NCBI GenBank assembly: GCA_029582265.1
Contig: CM055820.1
Span: 16,202,485 to 16,266,484 of the forward strand
Length of the DNA stretch: 64,000 nucleotides
Direction: 5' to 3'
Origin: Zoroaster sp. YZ-2022
Lineage: Eukaryota > Echinodermata > Asteroidea > Forcipulatida > Zoroasteridae
The notes beneath the pieces were generated by a model. The model was given only the letters and a program-made list of their open reading frames with translations. It ran no database searches and was not told the DNA's origin. How positions within the stretch are numbered: position 1 is the first letter of the stretch; every line of letters starts with the position of its first letter. Below are positions 1-12,162 of this stretch, piece by piece. The translations under genes and the position numbers were made by a program.

Positions 1-372
1 GAACCCACATTATGTTGCTAACACCAGAACTTGAATCCAGTAGCTAGACACGCTCGGCCGGCATTTACATAACATTCCGAAAAACACTCAAGTGGGTTTT
101 GAAAGTTTCTAGGCATAAACTGCCATTTTCATAGGAGGGTTAATAGTACATGTAGATAGCAACAGTTGTCATGTATTACCTTATTGGTCAATCTGTGCTG
201 TATGACTGACTGGCTGGATCGGTTCATTGACAGATAGCCACTGTGTCCAGGTCATATTTGTACAAATTGGCCACAATAAACAGGTGGGTAAAACAAATTT
301 TCTAATGGGTGGCAAAGACTTCTTTCTTTCTTTGTACAATGGTGACCCAATAGTAAAATTGAAAATTCATAC

Positions 373-632
373 CTTTTCTCCTCTGGGTCGTAATTACTCG
401 TCTTAGCTCTTCTTGCTCTTCCCCACGCTCTCTGTCTTTCCTCCGACTAACAAGCGATCTGGACGAGAATGGGACTTGCATCTTCTGGAATGTTTCTGAT
501 GCTTTCCATGGTGACTTGACTTTGACCTTGACGGTGAAGGTGTTCTTGACCTTTCTCTTGAGTGTGTGTGAGAGTGCCGTCCCGTGTTCATCACCACTGC
601 CACCTTCACTGCTGGCCGTGTCAGAGCTTGAT
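373..632 (-). CDS. Probable internal exon of a Ser/Arg-rich (RS-type) nuclear protein
   Basis: On the minus strand a stretch starts after a CTTCAAAG acceptor and ends at a good AAAG|GTATGA donor. One frame is open throughout (86 codons): it begins with an acidic, Ser/Gly-rich segment (SSSDTASSEGGSGDEHG) and ends with a charged segment (RRKDRERGEEQEELRRV) typical of splicing-related proteins. A second overlapping frame encodes an RS-like stretch (HSRERSRTPSPSRSKSSHH) and then stops. RS proteins act in pre-mRNA splicing, but the specific protein is not recognised. Either the fully open frame is the real one, or compensating indels separate acidic, RS and charged parts. Neighbouring exons were not found in the window, so the gene would run off the left edge. 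Confidence 0.5.
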
Positions 633-2209
633 CTTTGAAGAAAATTGTGGGAGCATCAGATGTATCCAAACACCAAATATTTACTCAGGATATTTTGGAT
701 TGAACAAAGAAAAATCTAATCTACAGTGTATGACCTCTAGGATTCCTGAACCAAGAGTTCTACAATGACACCAACTCTAGTGGTGAAAAAGGCTTACAGT
801 GTCATTATAATAGGACAAATTAACTTAGTCTTGTGCATATAAAATTATACAGACTTCATGTACACAAATAACTATTCAAGCCAATGATACAGTGTACATA
901 TAGAGAAATTGTACATGTACATGTATACATGTACATGTACAATTTTGCAACCACATCATGCATGTCATGAGTTGAACAAGTTGCAGCAAATAGAAGTCAA
1001 TGGCACACTGTTGTACACAAAGCAACTAACAAGCGTGAACAACGTCATTACGAACACCGTGCAGAGAAGCGACAACAAGCCAAAGAAAAGGAGTAGCAAG
1101 ATGTTCATCTTGCTCACGTCAATGTGGATCAAGAATTGGATTATTAAGTCATGAAAGGAAGTACAAAAGGACTGATTTCATGATGATTATTTCAAACACA
1201 ATGTCTTAAAATAATTTTAACATTGTCATATTTATTTCTCTAAATGTGTGTTTTTTAGCCATAGTCTGGTAAGACTGGTATGAGCTGATACATGTATATA
1301 AAAATAATTATAAAAATAATTATTTATAAGCTCCCTTACAATTGAGTAATTTTGATGGTTGAGAACTGCCGGGTACTGCTGTTTTGTTCAACCTTTCTTT
1401 GTTATTAAAGACCAGTCAAGATCTCTTTTAATTTCCTTGTGTATAGCTCTTTGCATGTATGTTTACGAGGCAATTTGGGTCAACTTGTACCCAGATCGCT
1501 TGTACCCAGGTCAACTCAGTACCCATGCAGTATATTAATTAATATTACTGTCTTTATCTTTCATATGATAAAAGATGAATAAAGGAAAGATAAAGGGTGT
1601 TGGTTTTATCACTGATATAATTTTTTGAAAATATTTTTAGCATTATTTTCAGAATGACGTCATATAGTTTCTAGGTAAAGTTGTGACATCATGGTGATGT
1701 CATCAGATATCGAAATACACTAAAATCAAATTTTTAATATTTATTTATTATTATTTTTAATATTGTGTTCTCGGAGAATTCCTCTTTCAAGTTTTTTTCG
1801 TGTTCATAAGTTTTGTGAGTTGGTACCAAAAGTATATTTAAAAGAAAGTATAGCCCTGTGGAACTAAGATTTGTAAAAATAACTTGGATCTAGTGCGGTC
1901 TTTTGATTTTTGACTAGCCGCGCAGACTACTTTGAGAAGGCATTTTAAGCCTTCCACCGTCATTTTACAGGCCTGTGAGTGGGGTTTGATAAAAAGCAGG
2001 AAGCAGAGAGAACCTAAAAAAAGACCCGGTGTCAATGGAGAACATGTCGTGACTATCACGCATTTGTGCTGCACCATAGATCCGGACATCTTGGCGATTC
2101 AATACAACAAAACCATTCAACTATTGAAAAAAATTTGGTTCATAAGTACTAAGTAGTAATCATGCATTATCACGTAATTACACACATGAATAAGAATATA
2201 AAATGGTGG
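633..2209. other. Intron or intergenic DNA with no recognisable gene
   Basis: AT-rich sequence with alternating ACATGTAC runs near 910-940. A segment at about 1645-1735 (containing GTGACATCATGGTGATGTCA) recurs at about 55210-55290, so it is part of a dispersed repeat. Short ORFs here show no domain or codon signal that I recognise. Confidence 0.5.
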
Positions 2210-2520
2210 TTGTTGTGGTGTATCGCGGCGTGTTGTTAGGCATTAGTAATTCGCCAGCCTACGACCGGAAATAACACGCAAGTTCACGAATTGACCGCGG
2301 CTCGCTAGCGCTGGCTATTGACTCCGTGAGGCACACTTTCCAGCCATAGCCAGCGTAGTAGGACACAGCCGATACGATTGTGACGATCAGCCATACCGCT
2401 GGTTACGTGCGCTCTGCCTGTCGAACAAATTGTATCTGGTGTGGGAACCAACGCACGGATCGCCCGATCGAGATCCAGCGTGAAACAATAATTACCGCGC
2501 GGCGCAATTTACAACAAAAT
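2210..2520. promoter_or_regulatory. CpG-rich segment, possible promoter
   Basis: About 300 bp that is markedly richer in G+C and CpG (ATCGCGGCG, CGATCGAG, CCGCGCGGCG) than the AT-rich surroundings. It includes an imperfect inverted repeat around GCTGGCTAT / ATAGCCAGC at about 2310-2360. Unmethylated CpG-rich segments often mark promoters. It lies upstream of the minus-strand RS-rich exon, which makes it a candidate start region for that gene. No TATA box or start codon ties it to a transcript. It could instead be the end of an unrecognised element. Confidence 0.25.
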
Positions 2521-2944
2521 AGCGGAATTTTTTTTTTCGTGCGGATTTTTTAAAAAGCGGAAATTAAAATCGGGAGGAAATGAAAAAAAGTAAATCAGCT
2601 AAAACGCATGAGAGATTTCACAGGCTAAGTTTTAACTGGCATTTGGCTAGGCCAGCGGACTACCGTAATATATATCAAACACTGGTTTATATAGAATTTT
2701 TTTATTCATACAAAGTAATAAGCAGCAATAGAATATAAATAACTGTAGTTTTATGTTGTCCTCGATTATCTGGGTAAAAAAACATCAGTAATGTTACATG
2801 TATATAAGGTTTTAATTATTTTTCTTTTCTTAAAAAAAAATTAATGGTAAAACTTAAAATCACGACTGCTCAGCTGTAAACCACTAGCCAAAATTGAAAA
2901 CCACCCAAGCCTAGTTGAAATTTAAAAAAGAATTCGGTAAAGGT

Positions 2945-3170
2945 AAAGTCGAATGCACGACTGGGCGGCGCCGACGGCAAATATGTCCAGCAACGCTTTG
3001 GTCACGTGTGCCATGGGTTAAGACAACTTTCGACCGCGCGACAGCTCGACCTTGGACAACCTCGACCCTTGTGACAACTGGGCCACGAGGACAACTAGGC
3101 CGCGAGATTAACTTTCGACCCGCGAGACAACTCGGCCCTTGTCGACAACTGGGCCTCCTGCTGACAGCCT
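2945..3170 (-). repeat. Degenerate GACAACTCGACC minisatellite, cluster 1
   Basis: A run of imperfect units of about 18-20 bp built on GACAACTCGACCC with CACGAG or TTGTG spacers. It is the reverse complement of the GGGTCGAGTTGTC units at 8.76, 10.45 and 11.16 kb. ORFs on both strands here are simply translations of the repeat. Confidence 0.7.
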
Positions 3171-3481
3171 CGGCTGAACAATTCGACACAATCTATACGT
3201 TGTTTAGAAGTGGATCATCGTTTGTCGCCTTTGAAAAGATTGATCACTAAATAAATTCTGTGAGGTGTCGTCAACGCACAATTACCCGCTCTTGCCTGTC
3301 ATCAAAATATTATTCATAAAAATATACATTGGAAATCCTTTTCAGAATGTAGTAAATACTATATAAAGTAAATATACCTAATCCTCGGGAAAATATAATG
3401 TTAACAAAGCATGTTTTACATTAACATCATTGATTTCATTATAGAAAGGAAAACAAATTCTTTGAAGAAATTGAATATAAT

Positions 3482-6400
3482 TAGGGTTTTCGGTTCGTGG
3501 GTGTGACCGAAGCCTCCACACGCTGGCGCGTCGCCCTTGTAACAAAAACATCAAAATTTAAATCAATTTTTTTACTACTTTTTACCTGTCGAAATCTTAC
3601 ATGTAATAGCTGAATTGGGAAAGCTTATAGTTTCAGCTATCCAACAATGTACATAAAATAGCAATTGGAAGTCGTGCAGCCTAGGTTTTATGAATGAACC
3701 ACTCTCATCCCGTCCAGCCTTCGCTGGCAATGTTCGAGATCGAGCGCGTCGGCCGTCAAAATTTACCGGCGCTCTGCTGAGGGCATCCACTTCGGAGCTG
3801 TCTCCACGCCCGAGTACGACCATGATTGACATGAAAGCGGGTTTCCTATTGAGTCAAGGCTCCTTACATACCCATGCTTGCTCGATCTCCATAACTACTC
3901 TACAACTTGATTCACGAAGAGAGATAAAAAGTAAACACCGTTTTGGAAGTGAAGTCTTCAAGTTGAGTGAAGCGGTGTCTAAATTAATTCCACCTCTTTT
4001 CTATCATAATAATAATAATAATAATAATAAAGATTTATAAGCAGCGCACATTAATCACCTGCTGGGCGCTCAGGCAGCCGGAAACAAAGATAAAAACATG
4101 AATACAAACAATATACAATGATAACATAGGGAAAAATTATGTACTGAGATACACGTACCTACAATGGAATTACAAATATACATCATCTTTTGAAGAATTG
4201 TGACATAAGATGAGTTTTAAGCATCGACTTAAATCTGGTTAACACATAGGATAAGATTTGAGTTTAGTTGGAAAGATAATTCCAGAGTCTCTGAACGCGA
4301 CAGAAAAGACCCTATCACCCAGTTCCGCTTTTGTTGTTGGGTTTCCCTTTAGGAGTGACATGTTGCTGGAGGCGCCAAATTGCGTGATGGTGTAGACTTT
4401 AAGCAGTTCAGAAATATAGAATTGGAGCAATGTTGTTAAAAGATTTGTAGTTAATTAGCATGAGTTAAAAACAATTCTCTGTGAAACAGGAAGCCAGTGC
4501 AGTTCTTTCAAGATTGGCGTGATATGGCATGACTTTTGGACAAAGTCACAACCACGAGCTGCTGTGTTTTGTATGTTCTGAAGGCAGAGATATTTGATTC
4601 TACGGGGAGACCGTAGAGTAGAGCATTCCGATTGCTCGAGAGGCATTATTGATGTGACAAGCGATGAATAATTTGTTCCAGTAGCACTTTTATTTAAGTA
4701 TTCCTTATTCGGCTGATATTTCTGATATGAAATGATGATATCGCGAACAATGTTGGGAGATATGAGGTTTTAAAGTCATTGTATGAAGTCAAATATAACA
4801 CCAAATTACGGCTTAAGCATGATGAGGGGGTTGTCTAGTCACCAAATTACAATAGATGGAAGAAACTTTGAGACAATTTGCTGGCGTGATCCAAATAGAA
4901 CAAATTCTGTTTTTGATAGGTTCAATTTCGGAAGTTTTGTAGCATCCAACTTGAATCTCTTGAATACATTTCTCCAGTGTTGTAATGCGAGAATCGGCAG
5001 GTTCTTGAAGATTTAAACGGTAATGTGGGCTACGTGTCATCAGGCGTAGACATGGTAATTTAAATTATACTTCAAAATGATATGCGAACTGGAAAATTAT
5101 AAACAGTAAACCACTGTGGGCGAACACGAGTGTAGGGTACAGAATAGTCAAGAATAACAGGCTCGGAGGTGGCATTTACCAATACAAACATGCTGAGGCC
5201 TATTTAAAAGGTAGGACTTACACCAATCCAGGGCTGTGTCATGGTGTTCCCAAGATGATATTGCAGGCGGAGAGAAGGATTTTGTGATCGACCGATGTGT
5301 CAAAAGCGGGCGCTTAAAGTCTAACAAAACTAATGCAGTGATTTTTCCATCATCCACTTATGGCAGATAAAATGTCATTGTTTGGCGCGGAGAAGGCAGT
5401 TTCCGTTGCCCATGAAATGGTGGTTTTATAGGCTGACTGAAATGTATCAAACAGGTTATTCACTACGAACATGGTCAGAGATCCGTGATGAAACAACTTC
5501 GCTCGATTGTTTTACCAAGGTACTTTAAATATGCCACTACGGTCGGTAATTTTGAAAACTTCCTTGTCCAAATTGGGTTTCTTCAGGAGTGGTTTAACAT
5601 ATGAGCAATCTTCTGGCTATCAGGGAAACAACTTCGGAAGAAAGAGATCTGTTTACTAAATAATTGTGATATACTTAGCAAACACATCAATATTTTGTTT
5701 TATTACTGGGTTAGCACTGGATCAAGTTCACCACCGCGATTTTGGATGGCATATGTATTTCATGATGAGTTTTTGATCTCCGTAACACTAGTAGGCTCAA
5801 ACATAGACAGTCTACATTACCGTGGATCGCTTAGTGATGGTGTTTTGTGATAAAGGCCAATGACAGGTACTGGGGAAAATAACGACGGATATTCTCAATT
5901 TTTGTGACAAAAAGTTTGAAAATTCATTAGCGAATCCCTGATTGGAATGTGTAGATGGAAGCACTGAACTGGGTTTATGAACAAGCTTTTCAACTGTAAT
6001 GTTAAAGTTTTTCTGATCGCCATGAGTTCTCTTCCACAAAGAGATGAGTAGTGAGTTATTTTGGCCTGGTTAATCTGGCAATGTTTCTTCACAATATCTA
6101 CGTTGGTTACAGTATTCTGCCGATGTACTCCAAGTTTCCCATTGTCACGCCCATTTTCGCTTCAAGTTGTGACGGATTTTCCTTGCAGCACGAATATCAT
6201 CCCATTTGAACCAGGGATTTCAGATTGTAGTTTACAGTTCTAGTTTTTTATGCGAGCATGATCGTTCAAGATATTACTGGACATGCATGGAGTTCAAATA
6301 GATTGACACAAGAATCCAGCTCACCATCTTCAAGGTTTACATTTTCCAGTTGAGATTCAAGATCATGACGCCGTAAATCTCTAATATTTACATTTTTTCC

Positions 6401-7145
6401 AGTGGCGGTAGTTACAGAATATGGTAGGCATGGAGGTTTTTAAGGTTCCATGTCTGCCATGATTGCATAATGATCAGATAAGCCGGATGGATAGTTATAT
6501 TCGAGGATAAGAGGTGAAGTATTTTCACGCGTTATCATGAGGTCAAGACAGGTGACCATATCGATGAGTGGGTGCTGTGATATGCTGAATACAGTCCATG
6601 AGCAGAGAGCAGATCTTTAAACTGATTCGCATAATTGTTTGAAAGAGATGTCCATATATGAATGTTAAAATCGCCGGGTTTAAAATAATGTGTCAGATGG
6701 GTGCACAGAGATGAAATCACAATTAATTTCTCACAAATTCTGCAAGAAAAGCTGGAGAAGTTTACATGTTTTACCATCTCATGTATGTGAAAGTTTTAGC
6801 GAGCCTTAATTTTGCTTTTAGTTTAAGCGAGAGTGTATTTTTACACCCTTTCAAAAGCTCTTATGAGGGAAACAAGCACAGTAACTGTAGTGCGTGTATC
6901 ATTTGGTGTGTGTAGGCTGATTCAACGGTTTTGTTTGCCATTAGGGATGTACACAGTGTATGGACAGTTGCGCTTCATGAATGCTGTATACTTGATTAAA
7001 TAAACAGGATTCCATCCAAAAACTACTCGTCCGATTTTCTTGATTTATTAAAAACCATTGTGTATTTCTTTCATCAAGACCTTTAATTTGATATAAATAT
7101 TGAGCATATTGGTTTTAGGAATAATTTTTCAACTGAAAACCCTAA
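3482..7145. mobile_element. TIR DNA transposon (MITE-like) split by a LINE
   Basis: The ends read AGGGTTTTCGGTT on the left and AACTGAAAACCCT on the right. Both sides are flanked by the same AATATAATT(A), a 9-10 bp target-site duplication. An uninterrupted relative of about 900 bp lies in the opposite sense at about 56682-57575. Comparison shows that 3482-4003 and 6781-7145 are its two halves and that the middle 2.8 kb was inserted later. A 9-10 bp duplication is commonest for Mutator-like elements, but no transposase is visible, so the superfamily is inferred. Small ORFs inside (3575-4040) are conserved only because the element is repeated. Confidence 0.75.
4004..6780 (-). mobile_element. 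Degraded non-LTR retrotransposon (LINE, CR1/L2/Jockey-like)
   Basis: Minus-strand fragments are collinear with a LINE ORF2. An endonuclease piece near 6535-6777 carries GDFNIH. A reverse-transcriptase piece near 5148-5357 has LVLLDF and TALDWCKSYL. A C-terminal piece near 4455-4646 has HITPILKELHWLPVSQRIVF. Frameshifts and stops break every piece, so it cannot be active. The 3' end (left side) finishes in an (AAT)n microsatellite at about 4008-4030, typical of these elements. It sits inside the TIR transposon at 3482-7145, so it is the younger insertion. Confidence 0.75.
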
Positions 7146-7154
7146 TATAATTAT

Positions 7155-8745
7155 GTCATAATAGGGAGGAACCCAACTTAAAGCAACAAGCGCTCACATC
7201 AAAAAGTGCTGGAAAAAACTTCCTGCTATTCGGGCGATAATTTATAACTTCAAAATTTATTTCTCACTAGAAAACAAAGCTACAACTCATAACTACAGTA
7301 GATTCATGCACCATTTTCACTGTTTCACAATTTAAAAGATTTTTTGAACGAATTTTACCGTCGAGTTGAAGATAAAAAGCGAGAGCGAAAATAGCCCATT
7401 ACGCGGAAAATCAACTGTCATCAAATCCATAAAGCCGCTCAAAAATGGTTCCAAAAAAATTTATGATAAGACCCATTTTACACTGGAGGGGACTTTGCAT
7501 TCCAATCATCAATCCTGGACGATCTTGGTATCAAAATAAAGCTTAAAATTAGATCTGTAGCCAGAAAACTGTTTCCAAATGTACTTAAAAAATTAATTAG
7601 GTCTTAAAAACAAAGAAAAGAGGAATTTGAGACGAAACGAATAATTTTTGATTCTAACACTAATTACGGCCTTCGCCTGTACCTGTCAAATGGAATCTCG
7701 CTTAGCGTTTCTTTCCGACAGTATGTGGGTTGTACCTTGACATCGAGGGTCTCATTAAGTTAAATAGCGATATTCATTTTGACCTGTTCATGCGAGAGAA
7801 GTTGGTGAGCTGGCCAGGCACCATCCATGATGAGTCATCAGTCTAGGATTCACCTCACTTGTATGCACAGATAAGCGGAGCCGGGATCAGACCATGGCTG
7901 AGGTTTGTTCGTTGTCAGCCAGCGATGCATGGAGTTCATCGGTTAATGGCGGGATTAAATCTCACTTTTATGCGCATTAAACTGAGCCGGATCAGGAACT
8001 AACCAGGCTTTTTTACTGACATGGCCGTACGCACTTCTGTCAAGCAACCACAACAAGTTACCGTTAAGTCTGAAGGCATATTTTAAAAATGCTTAATTAA
8101 TTTCCGGCATCAATGTCAGCTAGTAGTTTTCAGATTGATAGGGTGAAAAGAAGTAGGCTGGTTTCTACAGATGTTCAAAAATGAAAAAATTTCACAAATA
8201 GCTTTTCAAGATTCACTTCCTTGAAAATGGACAGTTTTGTATGTTATTGAACTCCCATAAAGGGACCAGGGGACACCTTGGAGGTTATGTGGCGTAACAT
8301 GTTATATTAGGTTGGACGATGGCCATACCCTTTAATGACCTCTAACTCTGGAATGCCTGGGCAAGATTTTCTTCAAACCAAAAGCAAATGGCTTCTGGGA
8401 ATAAGATATCTAGTTTCCAACACAGTGCCCAGAGCCTGTTAGTTGTGGTTGATTTTTTTGGATTGTGTCATCCCTAGTCATAAGTTTGACGTTTAACATT
8501 CAGTAGTGCCTCAAATGATGAGCTAGGGGACCTTATTTACTGTAAAACCATGCTTCTTATATTTGGAAAATGTGCTTAAATGATCCAATGAAAAAAAAAA
8601 AAAATGTTTGGAAAATGCCATCAAAATTTGGTAAATTTCAACCCTTTTGATTCAAGTTGTTTCACAAGTCGCGCGCATTTCTAACCTTCTAAACTCGATC
8701 CAAAGCGTTGTCAATTTGACTACATCAATCCTTCCCGCAACGCGA
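7155..8745. other. No gene or named repeat seen
   Basis: AT-rich DNA with a short poly(A) run near 8590. I see no ORF with domain content, no splice-bounded exon and no clear terminal inverted repeats. Confidence 0.4.
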
Positions 8746-8755
8746 GCAAAAAAAG

Positions 8756-8936
8756 GGGGTTGAGTTGTCACATAAAGGGTTGTGTTGTCACGTACAGTAT
8801 GTCGAGTTGTCACAAGGGTCGAGTTGTCTTGTGGGTCAAGTTGTCTCGTGGGTCAAGTTTTCTGTGGGTTGAGTTGTCACAAAGGTCAAGTTGTCTTGTG
8901 GGTAGAGTTGTCTCGTGGGTCGAGTTGTCAAGACCA
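8756..8936 (+). repeat. Degenerate GGGTCGAGTTGTC minisatellite, cluster 2
   Basis: About ten imperfect units of 18-20 bp (GGGTCGAGTTGTCTCGTG and variants with ACAAA). All frames give low-complexity peptides such as GRVVSWVELS, explaining the two overlapping ORFs here. It is the best-preserved of five clusters of this family within 12 kb. Confidence 0.8.
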
Positions 8937-8989
8937 TGTATATAAAGTGTTAGATGTTAATTTTGTGAATAATTTTTTTAATTTAATGT

Positions 8990-10170
8990 GAAAAAAGAAA
9001 ACACTATGAAAAAATGTTTTTTTGTTTTGTAAAGTAGGTACTACTTGTTCCTAACCGTTAACGAATTTCACATTTTCAGTTGAGCTTGGTCTTGGGCAAT
9101 GAGTTGACCTGGGTTCCAGGCATGAGGTGGACTTGTCTGTGAGTACGAAGATTGAGCGACTTGAGTACCCAAAACCAAACTCGTCCGGAAACTGGGCACC
9201 AACGTTAGTAATGGGAAATGTACATGTAGGCTAGCTAACTAACTCAATCGTTACCTGTTCAGGCATTATACAGTGCTGTTACTGTTACTAACAGTTCTAA
9301 CAGTAATAATAATTATCATCAGTGTTAGCATCAAACCTAACGTTAATGCTCTTTAATAATACCTCCAAAATACTTTTCGCCCTTTTTCATGATCCCTCCA
9401 AATCTTTCCTCTTGAGTCTCGAACGGGATGATCTCCTCCTTTATCTAACCTCCTCCCATGGTAAGTGAGTGTAACTATGTTCCCAACTCTTTCGTCACAC
9501 CCAAATACAAATCACCCGTTGTCACCTCCCAGGCGTGACGCCATTTTGGATAGAGGTGCAAAAGCTACTTATTATTTTCCTAGTTAAGTAAAGGCCATCA
9601 TGACTATGAACTGAACGAGCCTTTGTTTTTAACTTTTTCCCCTGTAATTTAAAAAGAATTATTTTCCGATGACTTCGAATGCTGTTATTTATATGCAAAT
9701 GAATATTGTATATGATATGTGATATATGATATGATGATATGATATGTATAAGACAAATGTTGATTTCAATTATTTCTCTGTTTTATACTTAGTCTGGACT
9801 CTCTTCTGATCGTAAAAGTGCCACCTATTTAAATCACACATTTATTAGTTGTTCTGCAAGCCAACTCAGAAAGCATTTTAGTTGCCGGACCCCTTAACAT
9901 CATACACTTATTACAAATAAATAGGACTACGACATTTTCAAACGTATCATAAATCAAGTAGTATTAGTAACGAAGGACGCTTCGTTAAATTTTAGCCTTT
10001 GTAAAACTAAAATGCCTAACGTTAGCTCCATGACTGTATAAAATAATGAAATTATCGGAAGGTAAAAATCCAGCGTCATTATGACAGTAGTAGGTACTTT
10101 ATAGCTTCATTTAACGTTAATTGGTTAGGCCTAACGCGATTTCTATTTTCCCACAAGACATCTCGAAGCC
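8990..10170. other. No gene seen; AT-rich with a GATAT microsatellite
   Basis: Contains an imperfect TATGATATG microsatellite at about 9703-9752 and short TAACAGT repeats near 9280-9310. No coding or transposon signal is recognisable. Confidence 0.4.
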
Positions 10171-10177
10171 ATATGGT

Positions 10178-10355
10178 GATAACCTCGACTCGGACAACTC
10201 GACCCCACGAGACAACTCGACCTTTGGCGGCAACTCAACAACCTCGTGACAACTGTGGCTCGACCCACAAAAACTCTGATTTACGTAGACAATCTCGGTA
10301 TCGCATCTCTCATGCGCGACAACTCGACCTTTGTGACAACTTCGGCCTGGCTTTA
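10178..10355 (-). repeat. GACAACTCGACC minisatellite, cluster 3
   Basis: Imperfect units in the reverse orientation (GACAACTCGACC with CACGAG or TTTGTG spacers). They face the forward-oriented cluster at 10451-10548, making a head-to-head pair. Confidence 0.7.
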
Positions 10356-10450
10356 TGTGACGACTTGACTCTTGCCCAGTTTATTAAAGCGACTTTGTGA
10401 CACCTGTCGCTCACTGGCAAATGCCATGTCACATGCCGTTGATCCATTTC

Positions 10451-10548
10451 TATGCAATGAGTTGTCCATGTTGTCACAGGAGGTCGAGTTGTCACAGGAC
10501 AGGAGGTCGAGTTGTCTTGTGGGTCAAGTTTTTTTTATGTTGAGTTGT
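10451..10548 (+). repeat. GAGTTGTC minisatellite, cluster 4 (left of MITE)
   Basis: Forward-oriented units (GGTCGAGTTGTCACAGG, GGTCGAGTTGTCTTGTG). The cluster is cut at 10548 by a MITE and resumes at 11158 after an 8-bp target duplication, so clusters 4 and 5 were once continuous. Confidence 0.75.
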
Positions 10549-11157
10549 GGGTAGAATGTCGTATCTGGCCGCCACTATTTTTCATTAAATATAACCAATA
10601 ATGTAATCTTACCTACCTGGTAACTAAGTTAAGGTGGAGTAGCGCATATGGATGATGATGGACATATACTTCAAATTATTCCAGGATATTTATTTCTAAT
10701 GAAAAATCGTAAGCATTTTTGCACACGATGAAACTTCATCAGTCATGTCACAGTCAGTCTGATCTTATAAACTCCACAATTAGTGAATTAACACAGTCGT
10801 TAGTACTGGCATCCCATCCAGGGGAGATGGAAATATTCTCAGTGCGTTTCCATGCCAACGAAACCGGAGATAAACATCGACCTGATGGTTTTTCAATGGC
10901 TCGGGACGAGACTTTACTCTTTTTTACAGCTGCCAGGTACATTGCGTAGTGGCAACATATATTAGGATCCTTCTATTTTCTGAAGGGAGGATGTTTTGAA
11001 GGGAAAACCAGAAGTCGAAAAACCATCATAAAAGTGGATTTTAAAGGGTAGTTTTTAAACTTGTACCAAAATCGATAGAATGATTTTTTAACTGGTTAGT
11101 GGTTGCAAAAATCCAAAAAGCCCTTAAAATGTGATGCGCCGGATAATACATTCTTCC
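10549..11157 (-). mobile_element. hAT-like MITE (GTCGTATCCGGCC family), copy 1
   Basis: Terminal repeats GGGTAGAATGTCGTATC and its decayed partner ending CATTCTTCC bound the element. The flanking octamer TGAGTTGT occurs at 10541-10548 and 11158-11165, an 8-bp target-site duplication as made by hAT transposases. It has no coding capacity. A SINE tail is nested in it at about 10801-10935. Related copies are at 11733, 48423, 50068 and 57991, with fragments at 50605 and 54520. Confidence 0.85.
10801..10935 (+). mobile_element. SINE 3' fragment nested in a MITE
   Basis: The segment from CTGGCATCCCATCCAGG to GAGACTTTACTC matches the tail of the tRNA-derived SINE at 33985-34310. It interrupts MITE sequence that is continuous in the copies at 50 and 58 kb. 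Confidence 0.6.
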
Positions 11158-11245
11158 TGAGTTGTCTACAAGGGTCGAAGAGTTGTCTTGTGGGTCGAGT
11201 TGTCTGTGATTGTGTCGAGTTGTCACAAGGGTCAAGTTGTTCTAT
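11158..11245 (+). repeat. GAGTTGTC minisatellite, cluster 5 (right of MITE)
   Basis: Continuation of the same units (GGGTCGAGTTGTC with ACAAG or TTGTG) after the MITE insertion. It begins with the duplicated target TGAGTTGT. Confidence 0.75.
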
Positions 11246-11732
11246 GCCCTCCCCCTCAAATGACCCACCTGGAGGTTAAATCAACAGGATGGTAACTTAC
11301 AAATGAAGTCAGAAGTTTGTTTTTTTGTTTTTGTTTCCAGTGAAAGATTCTCTGTAAACTGCTGAATTTCACGCATGATCATAATGTGATCGCCTCTAAG
11401 CGGGTGTTTTTGAGACACAGAGTTGTGGTCATAAAAAAATTGATGTTGGTAGGCCTATTGTTGAGTTAATGACTCACCTCAAACTGGAGAAATGTTTATG
11501 GGGCACAGAAAATGTACCCAAGAAGAAAAACAGTTGAATCATGCTTCATCTTATTCCAGATGGTTGTAAATTGTTTTATTGTTGGCCATGGAAAATATTC
11601 TTTACATTTTTAAATAAAATAGTGTAATTTGGAGAATCTCTCAAAACTTTTAATCAGTATTCTTGAAAGACCAATAAAATGGAAGGTGGTTAAATTTTTT
11701 GCAGAAAGTACATGTATTTTAAAACTTTTAAA

Positions 11733-12162
11733 GGAAAGAATGTCGATCCTAATCGCCACTTTTAAGTGGCTTTTTGGGAATCTTTATTTGCAAAACCATC
11801 AACCAGTTAAACAATTATTCTATCGATTTTTTTTTTAGTACAGAAAGCGTAAAATTTTCTTTTAAAATCCACTTTATGATGGTTTTCGGACTGTACTTCC
11901 TTTAAAAAATCCTCACCTTCAGAAAATAGAAGGATCCTATTATAGTTGCTAATTGCGCATGTACAATGACCATATTGGTCACTAATGGGGAAGTTGACAA
12001 GATCAGACTGACATGACTGGAGGAAGTCATCGTGACTACCAAAATGCCTGATTTTTCATGAAATAAATATCCTGGAATAATTTGAAGTATATATGTTCTA
12101 TCATCATTACATTATTGGTTATAATGAACAGAAAAGTGGCGGTCGGATTCGACATTCTACCC
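11733..12162 (+). mobile_element. hAT-like MITE (GTCGTATCCGGCC family), copy 2
   Basis: Starts GGAAAGAATGTCG and ends CGACATTCTACC. It is flanked by CTTTTAAA on both sides, an 8-bp duplication. The interior matches copy 1 in the opposite orientation. Confidence 0.8.

Noticed and set aside
8760..8991. GRVVSWVELS repeat protein
   Set aside because: Both overlapping ORFs are translations of an 18-20 bp minisatellite that has similar peptides in several frames.
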